Shown: positions 1 to 8,524, numbered from the stretch's first letter. The stretch: DNA of 64,000 nt from DAOUCP01 sp034432155 (GCA_034432155.1 DAOUCP010000016.1:11047-75046); one strand, 5' to 3'. The notes: generated by a model from the sequence alone, not told the origin. Made by a program: numbers and translations.

Positions 1-188
1 ATGCAGAAGGCCAGCAGTTCCTCGCCGCTGTCGAGCTTGAAGCGCAACGTTCCCGCCCAGGCATTGCGGTCCCGCCCCCCCCGCTGGAAGGCCACGCGAC
101 GGCCAACGCCACCGCCCAAGTAGGTGCCACGCAGCCGCTCGGCCGAGGCCGCCGTGGCACTGGCCAACACGCCCAGCGCGAGCGCCAT
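1..188 (-). CDS. Exported protein, N-terminal fragment (cut by window edge)
   Basis: Only the first 62 codons are present. The ATG at 188 opens a short signal peptide ending near the A-S-A before E-R-L, so the product is exported. The mature start (RLRGTYLGGGVG, then AWAGTLRFKLDSGEELLAFC) alternates small and hydrophobic residues like a beta-sandwich and ends on a Cys. That resembles the beginning of thioester (TQXA-type) surface domains, whose Cys sits in an 'a-Y/F-C-I-D' context, but the following residues lie outside the window, so this is only a suggestion. An AAGGAGG lies 19 bases upstream of the ATG, rather far for a ribosome-binding site. It is the last gene of the minus-strand polysaccharide block, 160 bases after the GT2 gene. 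Confidence 0.55.
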   Translation of the reverse strand, partial: MALALGVLASATAASAERLRGTYLGGGVGRRVAFQRGGRDRNAWAGTLRFKLDSGEELLAFC

Positions 189-348
189 GACAAGTGCACC
201 CCGCGGGCCTCCTTCCAGATGAACTCTCCGCCTCCGAACCCTTCGATCCGCCATGCGGCGCCTCCTGGCGATCCGGAACCAAGGCCGCCCTGGCACGGGC
301 AGGCGTGCGGGTCGCCCACGACAAGTGTGCCCCTCGCGGTTGGGGCAG

Positions 349-1131
349 TCAAGCGCCTTTTCGGCAACGCGCCAGCCAGAAATGGAGCATGTCGCGGCCC
401 GTTCGTAGGACCAGACCCAGTCGGGCGCCCGTCGCCCGACCGCTCCGCCGCGGCACGTAGCGCACGTCCACTTCGGCTAGCCGGTAGCCGGCGTCGCGCG
501 CCCGGATGAGGACTTCGGCGAAGAAGAAGGCACTGCTGTGGTAGCGGATGGGCAGCCGGCGCAGAACCGCAAGCCGGTAAAGGCTGATGTAGTTGAACTG
601 CCGCAGCGGTAGCCGGAAGAGCCGTTGGACGAGAAGGATGTTCAGCCGCGACACAAGCTGCCGATACGCGCTGTAGTCCCGGCGGTCGGAGCGGACGCCG
701 ACCACGATGTCGGCCTCGCGGCTGGCGCGCCGATAGAGGGCAAGGTCTCCGAGGTCGATCGCCAAGTCGGCGGGAATCAGGATCAACCATTGACCGTGGG
801 CATGGCGAACACCTGTGGCGAAGCCGCTGCCGATGCCCAAGTTGCTGGGATGATGGACGACGCGCACCTGGGGATCGGCAGCGGCCAGGCGGTCAGCAAT
901 CGCCCCGGTCCCGTCCCGGCTGCCATCGTCGACGATCAACACCTCGTGCGAAACGCCCAGTTCGTCCAGCGCCTGGCGCACGTCCCGGACGGTGTCGGCG
1001 ATGGCGGCCGCCTCGTTGCAGGCCGGCACGAGAACGGTCCACTCCGGCTGCTCGCCAGAAACCGCCCCCGACCGCCCGAGCTCAGTCACCCGATCGCTCC
1101 CAGCCAAGCCGCCGGCCCGGCCATCGGTCAT
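349..1131 (-). CDS. Family 2 glycosyltransferase (dolichol-phosphate-mannose synthase-like)
   Basis: A GT-A fold glycosyltransferase expected to move a sugar from a nucleotide donor to a lipid carrier or glycan at the inner face of the membrane. With the ATG at 1131 the product has 260 residues. VPACNE (35-40) and VDDGSRDGT (67-75) are the nucleotide-binding strands typical of GT2, and PADLAID (120-126) sits where the metal-binding DxD-type motif is found. There is no C-terminal membrane pair, so it is probably peripheral. A TTG at 1149 would add six residues; the ATG is preferred. It lies 48 bases downstream of the Gfo/Idh gene on the same strand, in a sugar-modification operon. The acceptor cannot be told from sequence. 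Confidence 0.85.
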   Translation of the reverse strand: MTDGRAGGLAGSDRVTELGRSGAVSGEQPEWTVLVPACNEAAAIADTVRDVRQALDELGVSHEVLIVDDGSRDGTGAIADRLAAADPQVRVVHHPSNLGIGSGFATGVRHAHGQWLILIPADLAIDLGDLALYRRASREADIVVGVRSDRRDYSAYRQLVSRLNILLVQRLFRLPLRQFNYISLYRLAVLRRLPIRYHSSAFFFAEVLIRARDAGYRLAEVDVRYVPRRSGRATGARLGLVLRTGRDMLHFWLARCRKGA

Positions 1132-1179
1132 GCCATCGCCTGCCGGCAAACCGCCAACCCGCCGTCGGGCTGCCCGACG

Positions 1180-2256
1180 TCACTCGGACCGTTTTCCCTG
1201 GCTCGCGCCCTGGCCATCGTTCCGCAGGATCAGCTCCGGCCAGCCTCGGCGCTTCACTTCGGCTGCCACCTCCATGGGGCGGCCGTCCGCAGCGGAGGCC
1301 AGGAGCAACTGGGCCAGCGCCAGCGCCCGCAAGCCCTCATAGCCGCTCACACCTGGCGTGCCGCCGTCGCGCACCGCCCGGACGAACGCCCGCAGCTCAG
1401 CCAGCAAGGGCTCCTCGCGGGCGACGCGCAACTTCAAGACGGTGCCTTCGGCCACCCCCTTGAACAGCGCCATGGCGTCCCAGTGCTCGGGCGCCTGGCT
1501 GTTCTCGTAGTGGAAGAGGTCCTGGTGCAAGTAGTCCAGGACGAACATGCCGCCTGGGCCCGTGAACTCGAGTCGCCGTACCTTGTTCGGTGTCAACCAG
1601 TTCACGTCCAGGACGCCAAGAGCGCCCCCGGCAAAGCGCAGCATACCGAGCAGCATGTCTTCGTGCTGGGGATGGACGTTGCGGCCGGTCTCGGCGTACA
1701 GACGGGTCACCGGTTGCGCCAGCAAGTGGGTGAGAATGTCCAGCTCATGGGTGGCCAAATCCATGACCACGCCTACGTCGCGCACGTAGGCGGGGAACGG
1801 CGACAGGCGCCGGGCGTGCGCCAGGAACACCGGCCCCAGTTCGCCAGCCAGCAGCCGACGGTGGAGCTCGACCACCGCTGGATTGAAGCGCTCCACATGC
1901 CCGACGGCCAGCAGGCGGCCCCGATCCTCGGCGGTCAGAATCATCGTCACCGCCATCGCCACCGAGTCGGCAATCGGCTTCTCCACCAGGACGTGGGCGC
2001 CGGCCCCGAGCGCCGCCAGGGTGACTGCTCCATGTTGGGCCGTTGGCACTGCGACCGAGACGACGTCCGGTCGCTCGGCCACGAGCAACGCCTCCGCATC
2101 GGCGTATGCCTGCGTGCCGTAGCGGCGGGCCACCGAATGCCGGCGATCAGGTTGTGGATCGGCCACCGCCACCAGCTGGACACCCTCGAGCTCGGCGTAG
2201 ACGCGCGCATGGTGGCGTCCGATAGCGCCCACACCGATGACCGCGGCGCGAATCAT
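1180..2256 (-). CDS. Gfo/Idh/MocA oxidoreductase, likely UDP-sugar 3-dehydrogenase (WlbA/WbpB-like)
   Basis: NAD-dependent sugar oxidoreductase of 358 residues. The Rossmann fingerprint GVGAIG is at residues 8-13, the family EKP motif at 92-94, and the D-x3-H catalytic pair (DLATHELD) near 166-170. In WlbA/WbpB the enzyme oxidises C3 of UDP-GlcNAcA before transamination. The two genes just upstream are an aminotransferase and an acyltransferase of the matching WlbE/WlbB type, which is the main ground for the specific call; family membership itself is certain. The reading frame is open to 2322, but the family start is the MIRAAVIG at 2256; the upstream 22 codons look non-coding. The gap to the aminotransferase gene is 136 bases. 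Confidence 0.85.
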   Translation of the reverse strand: MIRAAVIGVGAIGRHHARVYAELEGVQLVAVADPQPDRRHSVARRYGTQAYADAEALLVAERPDVVSVAVPTAQHGAVTLAALGAGAHVLVEKPIADSVAMAVTMILTAEDRGRLLAVGHVERFNPAVVELHRRLLAGELGPVFLAHARRLSPFPAYVRDVGVVMDLATHELDILTHLLAQPVTRLYAETGRNVHPQHEDMLLGMLRFAGGALGVLDVNWLTPNKVRRLEFTGPGGMFVLDYLHQDLFHYENSQAPEHWDAMALFKGVAEGTVLKLRVAREEPLLAELRAFVRAVRDGGTPGVSGYEGLRALALAQLLLASAADGRPMEVAAEVKRRGWPELILRNDGQGASQGKRSE

Positions 2257-2392
2257 GGTCCCCTGCCCGCCGCACACGCCATCCGCCCCCGAGCCTCTCG
2301 GCTTCGCCCGCCGGCCGGACACATGCGGGCGGTCCGCGGCCGGCGGGGCCCAGCCACGGCACAGCAGCCCAGCCGGTGCAAGGCAGAACGGG

Positions 2393-3463
2393 TCATGGCT
2401 GCCTCACTGCAGCAATGACCTGTTCCACGTCGGACGCCTCGAGCCCGGGGTGCACCGGCAACGACAGGACCTCACGACAGGCGCGCTCCGTCTCGGGCAG
2501 CTCAACTTCGTAACCCAGCCGGCGATACAAGGGCTGATCGGGAATGGGTCGCGGATAGTAGACATCGCTCGCCACGCCGGCCGCTCGCAGACGCTCCCGG
2601 AGACCCTCGCGATCCACCGGCCGGATGGTGTACTGGTGGAACACATGCTCCACACCGCATCGCACTGTCGGCGGTGCAATGCCAGCGATGTCGGCCAGGC
2701 CTTCGGACAGGCGGCCAGCGTTCTGGCGCCGGCGTTCGTTCCAGCCATCCACCTTGCGGAGCTGGACAAGCCCAATCGCCGCCTGGAGATCGGTCATCCG
2801 CAGGTTGAATCCCAGAAGCTCGTGTTGGTAGCGCTGGCGACTACCGTGGTCGCGCAGCATCCGCGCCCGAGCCGCGATCTCGTCGCTCCCGGTGGTGATC
2901 ATGCCACCTTCCATGGTGGTCATGTTCTTGGTGGCGTAAAACGAGTAGCAGGCCGTTCCCCAGCTGCCCACCAGCCGGCCCTGATCGCGAGCGCCGTGAG
3001 CCTGACAGGCATCCTCGATGAGCACCAGACCATGATCGCGGGCGATGGCGGCGAGAGCGTCCATCTGGCACGGCTGGCCAAACAGGTGCACCACCACCAT
3101 TGCCCTAGTTCGCGGTGTCAGGCGATGCACTACGTCCTGGGGATCCAGAGTGAAGGTCTCGGGGTCGATATCGGCGAACACCGGCCGCGCACCGACGTAC
3201 AGGCAGCAATTGGCCGACGCCACGAAGCTGAACCCCGGCGTGATCACCTCGTCACCGGGTCCGATTTCATGGGCCAGCATGGCGATGTGCAGGGCGGCAG
3301 TGCCGGAGGCAACAGCAATCGCGTGCGGAACGCCGCACCAGCGGGCGAACGCCTCCTCGAAGGCTTGCACCCGCGGGCCCTGGCTGAGCTGCCCAGAAGC
3401 CAGAACCTCCCCGGCCGCTGCCATCTCCTCCGCGCCGATGTGCGGCACACACAGGCGGATCAC
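2393..3463 (-). CDS. DegT/DnrJ/EryC1/StrS PLP aminotransferase (sugar transaminase)
   Basis: A fold-type I PLP enzyme of 356 residues that adds an amino group to a keto-sugar nucleotide. PLP contacts visible are ASGTAALH (52-59), EDACQAHGA (150-158) and the Schiff-base lysine K179 in FYATKNMTTMEGG. The chosen start is GTG 3463, which overlaps the stop of the acyltransferase gene as GTGA (3460-3463) and begins the family-typical IRLCVPHIG; the open frame continues upstream to 3532 only inside the neighbouring gene. With the Gfo/Idh and hexapeptide acyltransferase neighbours this fits the C3-amination step of UDP-2,3-diacetamido sugar synthesis (WlbE/WbpE role, inferred from context). Confidence 0.88.
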   Translation of the reverse strand: MIRLCVPHIGAEEMAAAGEVLASGQLSQGPRVQAFEEAFARWCGVPHAIAVASGTAALHIAMLAHEIGPGDEVITPGFSFVASANCCLYVGARPVFADIDPETFTLDPQDVVHRLTPRTRAMVVVHLFGQPCQMDALAAIARDHGLVLIEDACQAHGARDQGRLVGSWGTACYSFYATKNMTTMEGGMITTGSDEIAARARMLRDHGSRQRYQHELLGFNLRMTDLQAAIGLVQLRKVDGWNERRRQNAGRLSEGLADIAGIAPPTVRCGVEHVFHQYTIRPVDREGLRERLRAAGVASDVYYPRPIPDQPLYRRLGYEVELPETERACREVLSLPVHPGLEASDVEQVIAAVRQP

Positions 3464-4044
3464 ACCGTGGTCTCCCAGCCACACGCCGGACAACGCCAGC
3501 GCCCCGCTTCCTCGGATAGGCGCACCCCACAAGGGCAGACATGACCGGCCAGCCGCGCCGGCACCCCCATGACGAGACCGAAGTCAGGCACATCCCTTGT
3601 CGCCACCGCCCCGGCAGCAACGAGCGCCCAGCGACCAATCGTCACACCAGGCAACACCACGGCCGCGGCGCCGATCGACGCACCGGTTCGCACCACCGTT
3701 GGCGATACCACCCAGTCGTCTTCCGTCTTGAGCGTGCCGTCGGGGTTGATCGCCCGCGGCTGCCGATCGTTGATGAGCAGCGCTCCTGGCCCGACGAACA
3801 CGCCGTCTTCGACGGTGACACCGCGATAGATGCTGGCGCCGTTCTGCACCTTGACGCGATCCCCCAGCCGCACGCCGACGTCGATGTAGACGCCCTTGCC
3901 AAGGATGCACTGGCTGCCTACGACGGCTCGCTCACGCACCTGGGCATGGTGCCAGATGCGGGTTCCGGGGCCGATCGACGCTCCGGCAGCGACCTCGGCG
4001 GTGGGATGAATCCACACCGGCACGGACGCACTACGGCTGTTCAC
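3460..4044 (-). CDS. Left-handed beta-helix N-acyltransferase (WlbB/WbpD-like) with C-terminal zinc ribbon
   Basis: A 194-residue hexapeptide-repeat acyltransferase. Successive hexapeptide rungs (HPTAEVAAGASIGPGTRIW, GVTVEDGVFVGPGALLIND, GASIGAAAVVLPGVTIG) end in the DVPDFGLVMGVPARLAG segment typical of WlbB/WbpD-type UDP-sugar N-acetyltransferases. Unusually, a short CxC...CxxC tail (C170, C172, C185, C188) follows, which should bind a metal; I do not know it from characterised members. The start is GTG 4044, sharing GTGA with the stop of the membrane glycosyltransferase; the stop shares GTGA with the aminotransferase. Three genes are therefore translationally coupled, supporting one pathway: oxidise, aminate, acetylate a nucleotide sugar. 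Confidence 0.87.
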   Translation of the reverse strand: MNSRSASVPVWIHPTAEVAAGASIGPGTRIWHHAQVRERAVVGSQCILGKGVYIDVGVRLGDRVKVQNGASIYRGVTVEDGVFVGPGALLINDRQPRAINPDGTLKTEDDWVVSPTVVRTGASIGAAAVVLPGVTIGRWALVAAGAVATRDVPDFGLVMGVPARLAGHVCPCGVRLSEEAGRWRCPACGWETTV

Positions 4045-6422
4045 CGCAGCTCCAGTCCACGAACGTGGATGTTGGCGAAGTCGCCCAGCTTGCGGTTGGC
4101 GATCGTCATGCGCACTCGGCGGACCAAGTCCGGCCCTCGGTCGAAGGCAATCTCGGCGTGCACGTCACCTCCTTCCTCGGGTTGGGTCAGCTCGTAGATG
4201 ACCGGCGGTGAACCATCGGCCGGTGTCAAGGCCAAGCGCCACTCGAGATCCATGGCCGAGAAGTCGCCCGCGATGCCCCGCAGCGGCTGCGGCTCGGGAA
4301 AGACCAGCTCGAGGATGAACGGATTCGCCTCCAGGCCACGGAGCAGCGTGTACGGCTCATCGTCAAAGAGGTCCTGGGCTCGACCCATATCGGTCGCCGA
4401 GTGACGAACCACGATCTCCCGCCCCGCCACCGTCGCGGTCTCGGTCACTAGCTGCGCCCGCTGCTGCCGTTCCATGGCAAACAGCTCGGGCGCGGCGTCC
4501 GAGTACGCCAGCCGCACGAAGTAGAAGCCTGGCGTGCCGTCCGGATACGGTACGGTCCGCTCGGGGGCGAATGGCTGGAACTTGCCGCTGGCGCGCGCTG
4601 CCTCGTATTCGCCCGGTGTGAGGACCCACAGCATGTCTGGCGACAGCTCGGCTGGCCGCAACAGGATCTCGCTCACGCCGCGGTGCTGGACGCGCCCCCT
4701 GAGCTCGGGCGCAAGGAAGAAACTCGGGAAGGTGTCAGCCCCATTGGCCCATTGGCAGCTCATGAGAATGGTGGTCTGGGGCTCGGACTGCAGGATCTCC
4801 GGAATGACCTTCTCGTAGAGCTGGATCGCGCCATACTGCATGCCATACAGGCCATAGTCCGAGTACCAGTGTGGCGCTCCCGCCACCGCGTTTCGGATCA
4901 AGAGCACGTTGGCCAGGGCCAGAACCACGAAGGTCGCACCGCCGAGCGGTACCGAACCCAGGCGCCGTCCGGCCCGCACGAGAAGCCAGTCGAGGCCCAG
5001 GCCAGCCATGATGGCCGCCGGTACAAGGAGGGCCAAGACACGAGTGATGCCGATGTCTGCCATCGCCGCCCCGGCGGGAGCCGCCAAGGCGGCCAGGATG
5101 ACCGCCCGGTGTGCGGGCGTGCGGATGCGCTTGAGGCACAGGAGGAGACCCAGGAAACAGAAGGGGGCCAGCCACCAGGCGATGTGACCCAGGTCACGGT
5201 AGCGGTGGCGCACGAGGTCCAGTGGGCCCGCCGTGGGCGCAAGCAGGCGAGCCGCGAGCACGCCCATCGAGGACAGCGGGCCACTCGCTTGCGGTCGCAA
5301 GCGCTCCGCCTGGTCGTGCGACACAAACCAGTACTGGGGACTGAGGCCCCACACATAGCGCCGCCCGTACTCCAGCATCTTCTGTGGCAGAGTGAGCTCG
5401 CGGTTGTACCAATATGAGCCGATCATCCGCAGGTGACCACCCAGGGCCTCGTCGTGCGCCAGACGGAAGGCAACGAAGGGCCAGGCCAACAAGAGGGCCA
5501 GGACCGCGGCCACAGCCAGAGTGCGACGCTGCCGCAGATGGTACCGCCAGTCCGTGAGCACCAAGAGCAGGGCCGCGGCTGCCATGACCGCCTGACCGTT
5601 CGAGTAGGTATAGAAGGTCATGGCTGCCAGCACCAGGGCCGGGAGGAGAAAGAGAGGCCGCTCCAACCGGTAGCGCAGGTAGAAGTACAGGAAACCGGCG
5701 AAGAACGACGTCATCATGGCTGTCTCGAAGCCGGTGCGCGAGTGGAGGAGCCAGGCCGGCATGCTGCCCAGGAGTAGCACTCCGGTCCACCAGTGACGTG
5801 CGCCCAGCGGCCGGGCCAGGGTCCGGGAGACCGCGACCGCCGCCAGCAGGGACACGATCGCCGTCGTGGCCCGGGTCACCACCACCTTCTTGCCCCACAG
5901 AACGACCGGCAGCAGGTGCACATACAAGGCGAAGGCCGGCGTCCAGCGCTGCGCCGCCGCCTCGAAGTAGATCGGGAAGAACTGGCCGCCCGGAGACCGT
6001 AGGCCGTTCTTGGCCAGCTCTGCGGCCCGCACTGGATGGAACGCTTCATCGGCGAAGAAGTAAATCGGGAAGCGTTCCAGTGCCCAGAGACGGCAGAAGG
6101 CGTAGACGAGCAGGCTCAGCGCGAAGAGCAGCCAGGGTCCGAGCGGTGCCGCGGCGGCCAACCGGTGCCGAGCGGCCGTAAGCCCCGTCACCTCGAGCTC
6201 AGCGGTGATGCCAGCGATCGAGAAAGCGCGCCTGCGCCGCGCAGCGCCCTCCTCGGGGGCCAACTCGACGCGCAGCGCCACCTCAGCGCCCTCCGGCAGA
6301 TCGACCGGCTCGGCTGGCACGAACGCGCCGCCCGTCCAGCGCGCCCGCAGCGTTCTACCTTGGGCATGGCGCAGGCCGGCCGCCAGGCCCTCGTCCGCCG
6401 CGTCCTCCGCCCCAGGGCTCAT
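4041..6422 (-). CDS. GT-C membrane glycosyltransferase (ArnT/PMT superfamily-like) with N-terminal DUF104-like domain
   Basis: A 793-residue polytopic protein. The first membrane helix is near 96-112, followed by YFFADEAFHP whose acidic pair (125-126) sits in the first external loop, as in GT-C enzymes that use lipid-linked sugar donors. About ten further hydrophobic segments follow, then a soluble domain of about 270 residues that looks like a beta-sandwich at the end. The N-terminal cytoplasmic part (about 24-53, LRARWTGGAFVPAEPVDLPE) closely resembles DUF104/AF2212-like antitoxin domains, an unusual addition. It is the most upstream of the coupled sugar genes and probably transfers a sugar to a cell-surface acceptor. 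Acceptor and donor are unknown. Confidence 0.75.
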   Translation of the reverse strand: MSPGAEDAADEGLAAGLRHAQGRTLRARWTGGAFVPAEPVDLPEGAEVALRVELAPEEGAARRRRAFSIAGITAELEVTGLTAARHRLAAAAPLGPWLLFALSLLVYAFCRLWALERFPIYFFADEAFHPVRAAELAKNGLRSPGGQFFPIYFEAAAQRWTPAFALYVHLLPVVLWGKKVVVTRATTAIVSLLAAVAVSRTLARPLGARHWWTGVLLLGSMPAWLLHSRTGFETAMMTSFFAGFLYFYLRYRLERPLFLLPALVLAAMTFYTYSNGQAVMAAAALLLVLTDWRYHLRQRRTLAVAAVLALLLAWPFVAFRLAHDEALGGHLRMIGSYWYNRELTLPQKMLEYGRRYVWGLSPQYWFVSHDQAERLRPQASGPLSSMGVLAARLLAPTAGPLDLVRHRYRDLGHIAWWLAPFCFLGLLLCLKRIRTPAHRAVILAALAAPAGAAMADIGITRVLALLVPAAIMAGLGLDWLLVRAGRRLGSVPLGGATFVVLALANVLLIRNAVAGAPHWYSDYGLYGMQYGAIQLYEKVIPEILQSEPQTTILMSCQWANGADTFPSFFLAPELRGRVQHRGVSEILLRPAELSPDMLWVLTPGEYEAARASGKFQPFAPERTVPYPDGTPGFYFVRLAYSDAAPELFAMERQQRAQLVTETATVAGREIVVRHSATDMGRAQDLFDDEPYTLLRGLEANPFILELVFPEPQPLRGIAGDFSAMDLEWRLALTPADGSPPVIYELTQPEEGGDVHAEIAFDRGPDLVRRVRMTIANRKLGDFANIHVRGLELR

Positions 6423-6507
6423 GGCGCCACCCGATCAGTCGCGCCAGCCAGTGCCGGCCATGGCGCCCTCGGAAAGCCGCGCCGCCGACCCCAGCCGCAC
6501 CACCCCT

Positions 6508-7128
6508 TCAGTCGCCAACGGAAGACTCCTTCGCCAACCACGCCGGGTCCAGCTCTGCCCATTGCTCCACGTACCGCCGCTGCTCCTCGGTCTCTGGGCT
6601 GCGGGGGTGCGCACGCCGCTTCGCCTCGCTCATCGAGGCATACAGCCGCTGCACGCGAGCTAGTGCCGCAGGACCGTCCAAGCCGCCTCGCACCAGGTAG
6701 CAGCCGATCACCATGCCCGTCCGTCCCACTCCGCCCCAGCAATGGACATACACGCGGTGCCCCTCGGCCAGGGCGCCGGCAATCTCGTCCAGGATGGTGG
6801 CCATAGCCGTCGGCGATTCGGGAACCCGAAGATCGCGGATGGGATGGCGCCGATGGACTACCTTCTCTTGCCCGGCGCTCTCCCCCTCGCCGTCGGCAGC
6901 GGATGGCAGCCAGCGGTCATACGACTCCAGCTCGCCCTCCTCCGTCAGATCCACGAAGAAGGTCACGCCCGCGTCCAGGAACTGCTGCAACTTGGCCCGC
7001 GCCAGCTCCGGATCCAGCGACCCTGGGTACTCGCCCGCGAGCAGCCGACCTGGATCCACCCAGTAGGTATTGGGGTGCGGTCGGCCATCGGGCATTTCAC
7101 ACGTTGGTTCCTGGTTCTCGTGGCTCAC
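6508..7128 (-). CDS. Dual-specificity/tyrosine protein phosphatase
   Basis: A 206-residue cysteine phosphatase. The P-loop HCWGGVGRTG gives nucleophile C130 and phosphate-binding R136, and D99 in PIRDLRVP is the likely general acid. It is probably cytoplasmic, as no signal peptide is seen. The start chosen is GTG 7128 because GAGGT precedes it by 10 bases; the ATG at 7095 has no ribosome-binding site. The same frame is open far upstream to 7794, but that runs through the divergent gene and is not coding. It lies 85 bases before the membrane glycosyltransferase and may be co-transcribed with the polysaccharide genes, where tyrosine phosphatases often control chain synthesis (inference). Confidence 0.82.
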   Translation of the reverse strand: MSHENQEPTCEMPDGRPHPNTYWVDPGRLLAGEYPGSLDPELARAKLQQFLDAGVTFFVDLTEEGELESYDRWLPSAADGEGESAGQEKVVHRRHPIRDLRVPESPTAMATILDEIAGALAEGHRVYVHCWGGVGRTGMVIGCYLVRGGLDGPAALARVQRLYASMSEAKRRAHPRSPETEEQRRYVEQWAELDPAWLAKESSVGD

Positions 7129-7188
7129 GGTACTTTCGACCTCGTGCCGATGACGCGCCAAACGAAGGGCAACCAACCGCCTCGCGCG

Positions 7189-7218
7189 TTGGCGCCTGGA
7201 CGACGACCAGAGTATAAG
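7189..7218 (+). promoter_or_regulatory. Sigma70-type promoter for the histidine-phosphatase lipoprotein
   Basis: TTGGCG (7189-7194), an 18-base spacer and TATAAG (7213-7218) stand 78 bases before the ATG at 7297. On the opposite strand the same -10 reads TATACT (7217-7212), pointing at the divergent phosphatase gene, though its -35 is poor. A 7-base inverted repeat CAGATCG/CGATCTG (7225-7231, 7251-7257) covers the expected transcription start and could be an operator. Confidence 0.5.
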
Positions 7219-7296
7219 AGAACGCAGATCGATCCGCCACATCCGCAGACCGATCTGTGACATCCGCTGCCGAACTATCGGTTTCGAGAGGGTCCC

Positions 7297-8382
7297 ATGA
7301 GCTGCCGAACGCTGAGCATCCTGCTTCTGGCCAGCACCACCCTGGCCGCCTGCCGCGGCGGGGGCGACCGCCCGGCACCGTCGAGCGACTTTCGCCCCGA
7401 GCGGCGAGCCGTCGCCACCCTGGGTCCAGAGCAATCGCCTACGCCGCTGGTGATTCTGGTGACTCTGACGCCCGACCCGACGGCCGCGGCCATCGCCACC
7501 CAAGGCGCCCTGTTGGCGGCGACGCAGAGCGCCGCCACGGCTGCCGCGGAGAGCCGGACGGCGACGGTGCAGAGCCTCCCCAGCCCTGCGGACACGCGCA
7601 CGGCTACCGCCGCCGCTGGTCAGCTCACCACCGCGACACCTGCGGCGCGCGGCACTTCGGCCACCGCCACAGCACGGCGATCGGGAGGCGGCCCGGCTCA
7701 ACCGACATCGGTCGGCGGCGGAACCGCCACCCTCGCGCGACCGCCGGCCCAGGGCACGCCGCCGTCCGTCACGCCGCCGCCGGCCGCCCCCCAAGGCGGA
7801 CCGACCGAGGACACGAGCGCTCTGGCCGCCCTACGCGGCGGAGGCTTTGTGATCTACGTCCGCCACACGCGCACCGACTGGTCCCAGGACCCCAGGGAAC
7901 GAGAGTGGGTGGGCGAGCTCTTGGAACGTCGCGACGACTCGCTCTTCGAGCAGTGCGAGCGACAGCGACTGCTCAGTGACGAGGGCCGCAACCAGGCACG
8001 GGCCATCGGCGACGCCTTCCGCCGCCTGGGGATCCCTGTCGGTCGGGTCCTCACCAGCCCCTGGTGCCGCGTGCGCGACACGGCACAACTGGCCTTCGGG
8101 CGCGGCGAGGCCGTCGTCGATCGGCTGTGGGACTCGGGTTACCTCCCGGCTGACGAGCGTGCGCGGTACCGCGATCGACTGCGCGCCCTCCTCAGCAGTC
8201 CGCCCGAAGGCGGCTCGAACACGGTGCTGGTCGGCCACATGCCCCAGCTCTACGACGTGACGGGCGTCGCCCTGGAAGAGGGTGAGTCCTTGCTGGTCTG
8301 GCCCCAGGGTGACGGGTTCCGGGCGCTCAACCGTGTGCCGGCCGATGGTTGGGATCAGTTGGCCCGCGTGCCGCTGCGCTAG
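7297..8382 (+). CDS. Lipoprotein with histidine-phosphatase (phosphoglycerate mutase-like) domain
   Basis: 361 residues. A lipoprotein signal peptide ends at the lipobox L-A-A-C (C19), then comes a long Ala/Thr/Pro-rich linker (about 40-170), then a histidine phosphatase domain. The phospho-accepting His is H190 in YVRHTRTDW, so the usual RHG is RHT here; LSDEGRNQARAIGDAF and LTSPWCRVRDTAQ are the typical next blocks, and the second catalytic His is H314 in VGHM. It should act outside the cell membrane on a phosphomonoester of unknown identity. GAGAGGG lies 4 bases before the ATG. It is divergent from the tyrosine-phosphatase gene and convergent with nothing; rpsF follows. Confidence 0.85.
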   Translation: MSCRTLSILLLASTTLAACRGGGDRPAPSSDFRPERRAVATLGPEQSPTPLVILVTLTPDPTAAAIATQGALLAATQSAATAAAESRTATVQSLPSPADTRTATAAAGQLTTATPAARGTSATATARRSGGGPAQPTSVGGGTATLARPPAQGTPPSVTPPPAAPQGGPTEDTSALAALRGGGFVIYVRHTRTDWSQDPREREWVGELLERRDDSLFEQCERQRLLSDEGRNQARAIGDAFRRLGIPVGRVLTSPWCRVRDTAQLAFGRGEAVVDRLWDSGYLPADERARYRDRLRALLSSPPEGGSNTVLVGHMPQLYDVTGVALEEGESLLVWPQGDGFRALNRVPADGWDQLARVPLR

Positions 8383-8451
8383 CCAGGAGCTTGGCCACCA
8401 GCGCCCCTCGCCCGTTGGCGACGAAGATCGTGCCACCGAACAGCCGCGCGT

Positions 8452-8481
8452 TTGCGGCCGCGGGCGATGCTATGCCATAAT
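8452..8481 (+). promoter_or_regulatory. Promoter of the rpsF-ssb-rpsR operon
   Basis: TTGCGG (8452-8457), an 18-base spacer and CATAAT (8476-8481) lie 79 bases before the rpsF ATG. This is the only good match in the 178-base gap after the lipoprotein gene. Confidence 0.45.
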
Positions 8482-8524
8482 TCGGCGCTCGTTCATCGCC
8501 CGATGAACCCTTTCCGCTCCAGGC

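Noticed and set aside
625..2418. Long open frame (597 codons) on the plus strand across the sugar genes
   Set aside because: It is the antisense shadow of the Gfo/Idh and GT2 genes, which have clear motifs; the translated product is low-complexity and has no ribosome-binding site.
7129..7794. Extended tyrosine phosphatase (428 codons)
   Set aside because: The extra 222 codons are Arg/Gly-rich, overlap the lipoprotein gene antisense and cross its promoter; GTG 7128 has a ribosome-binding site.
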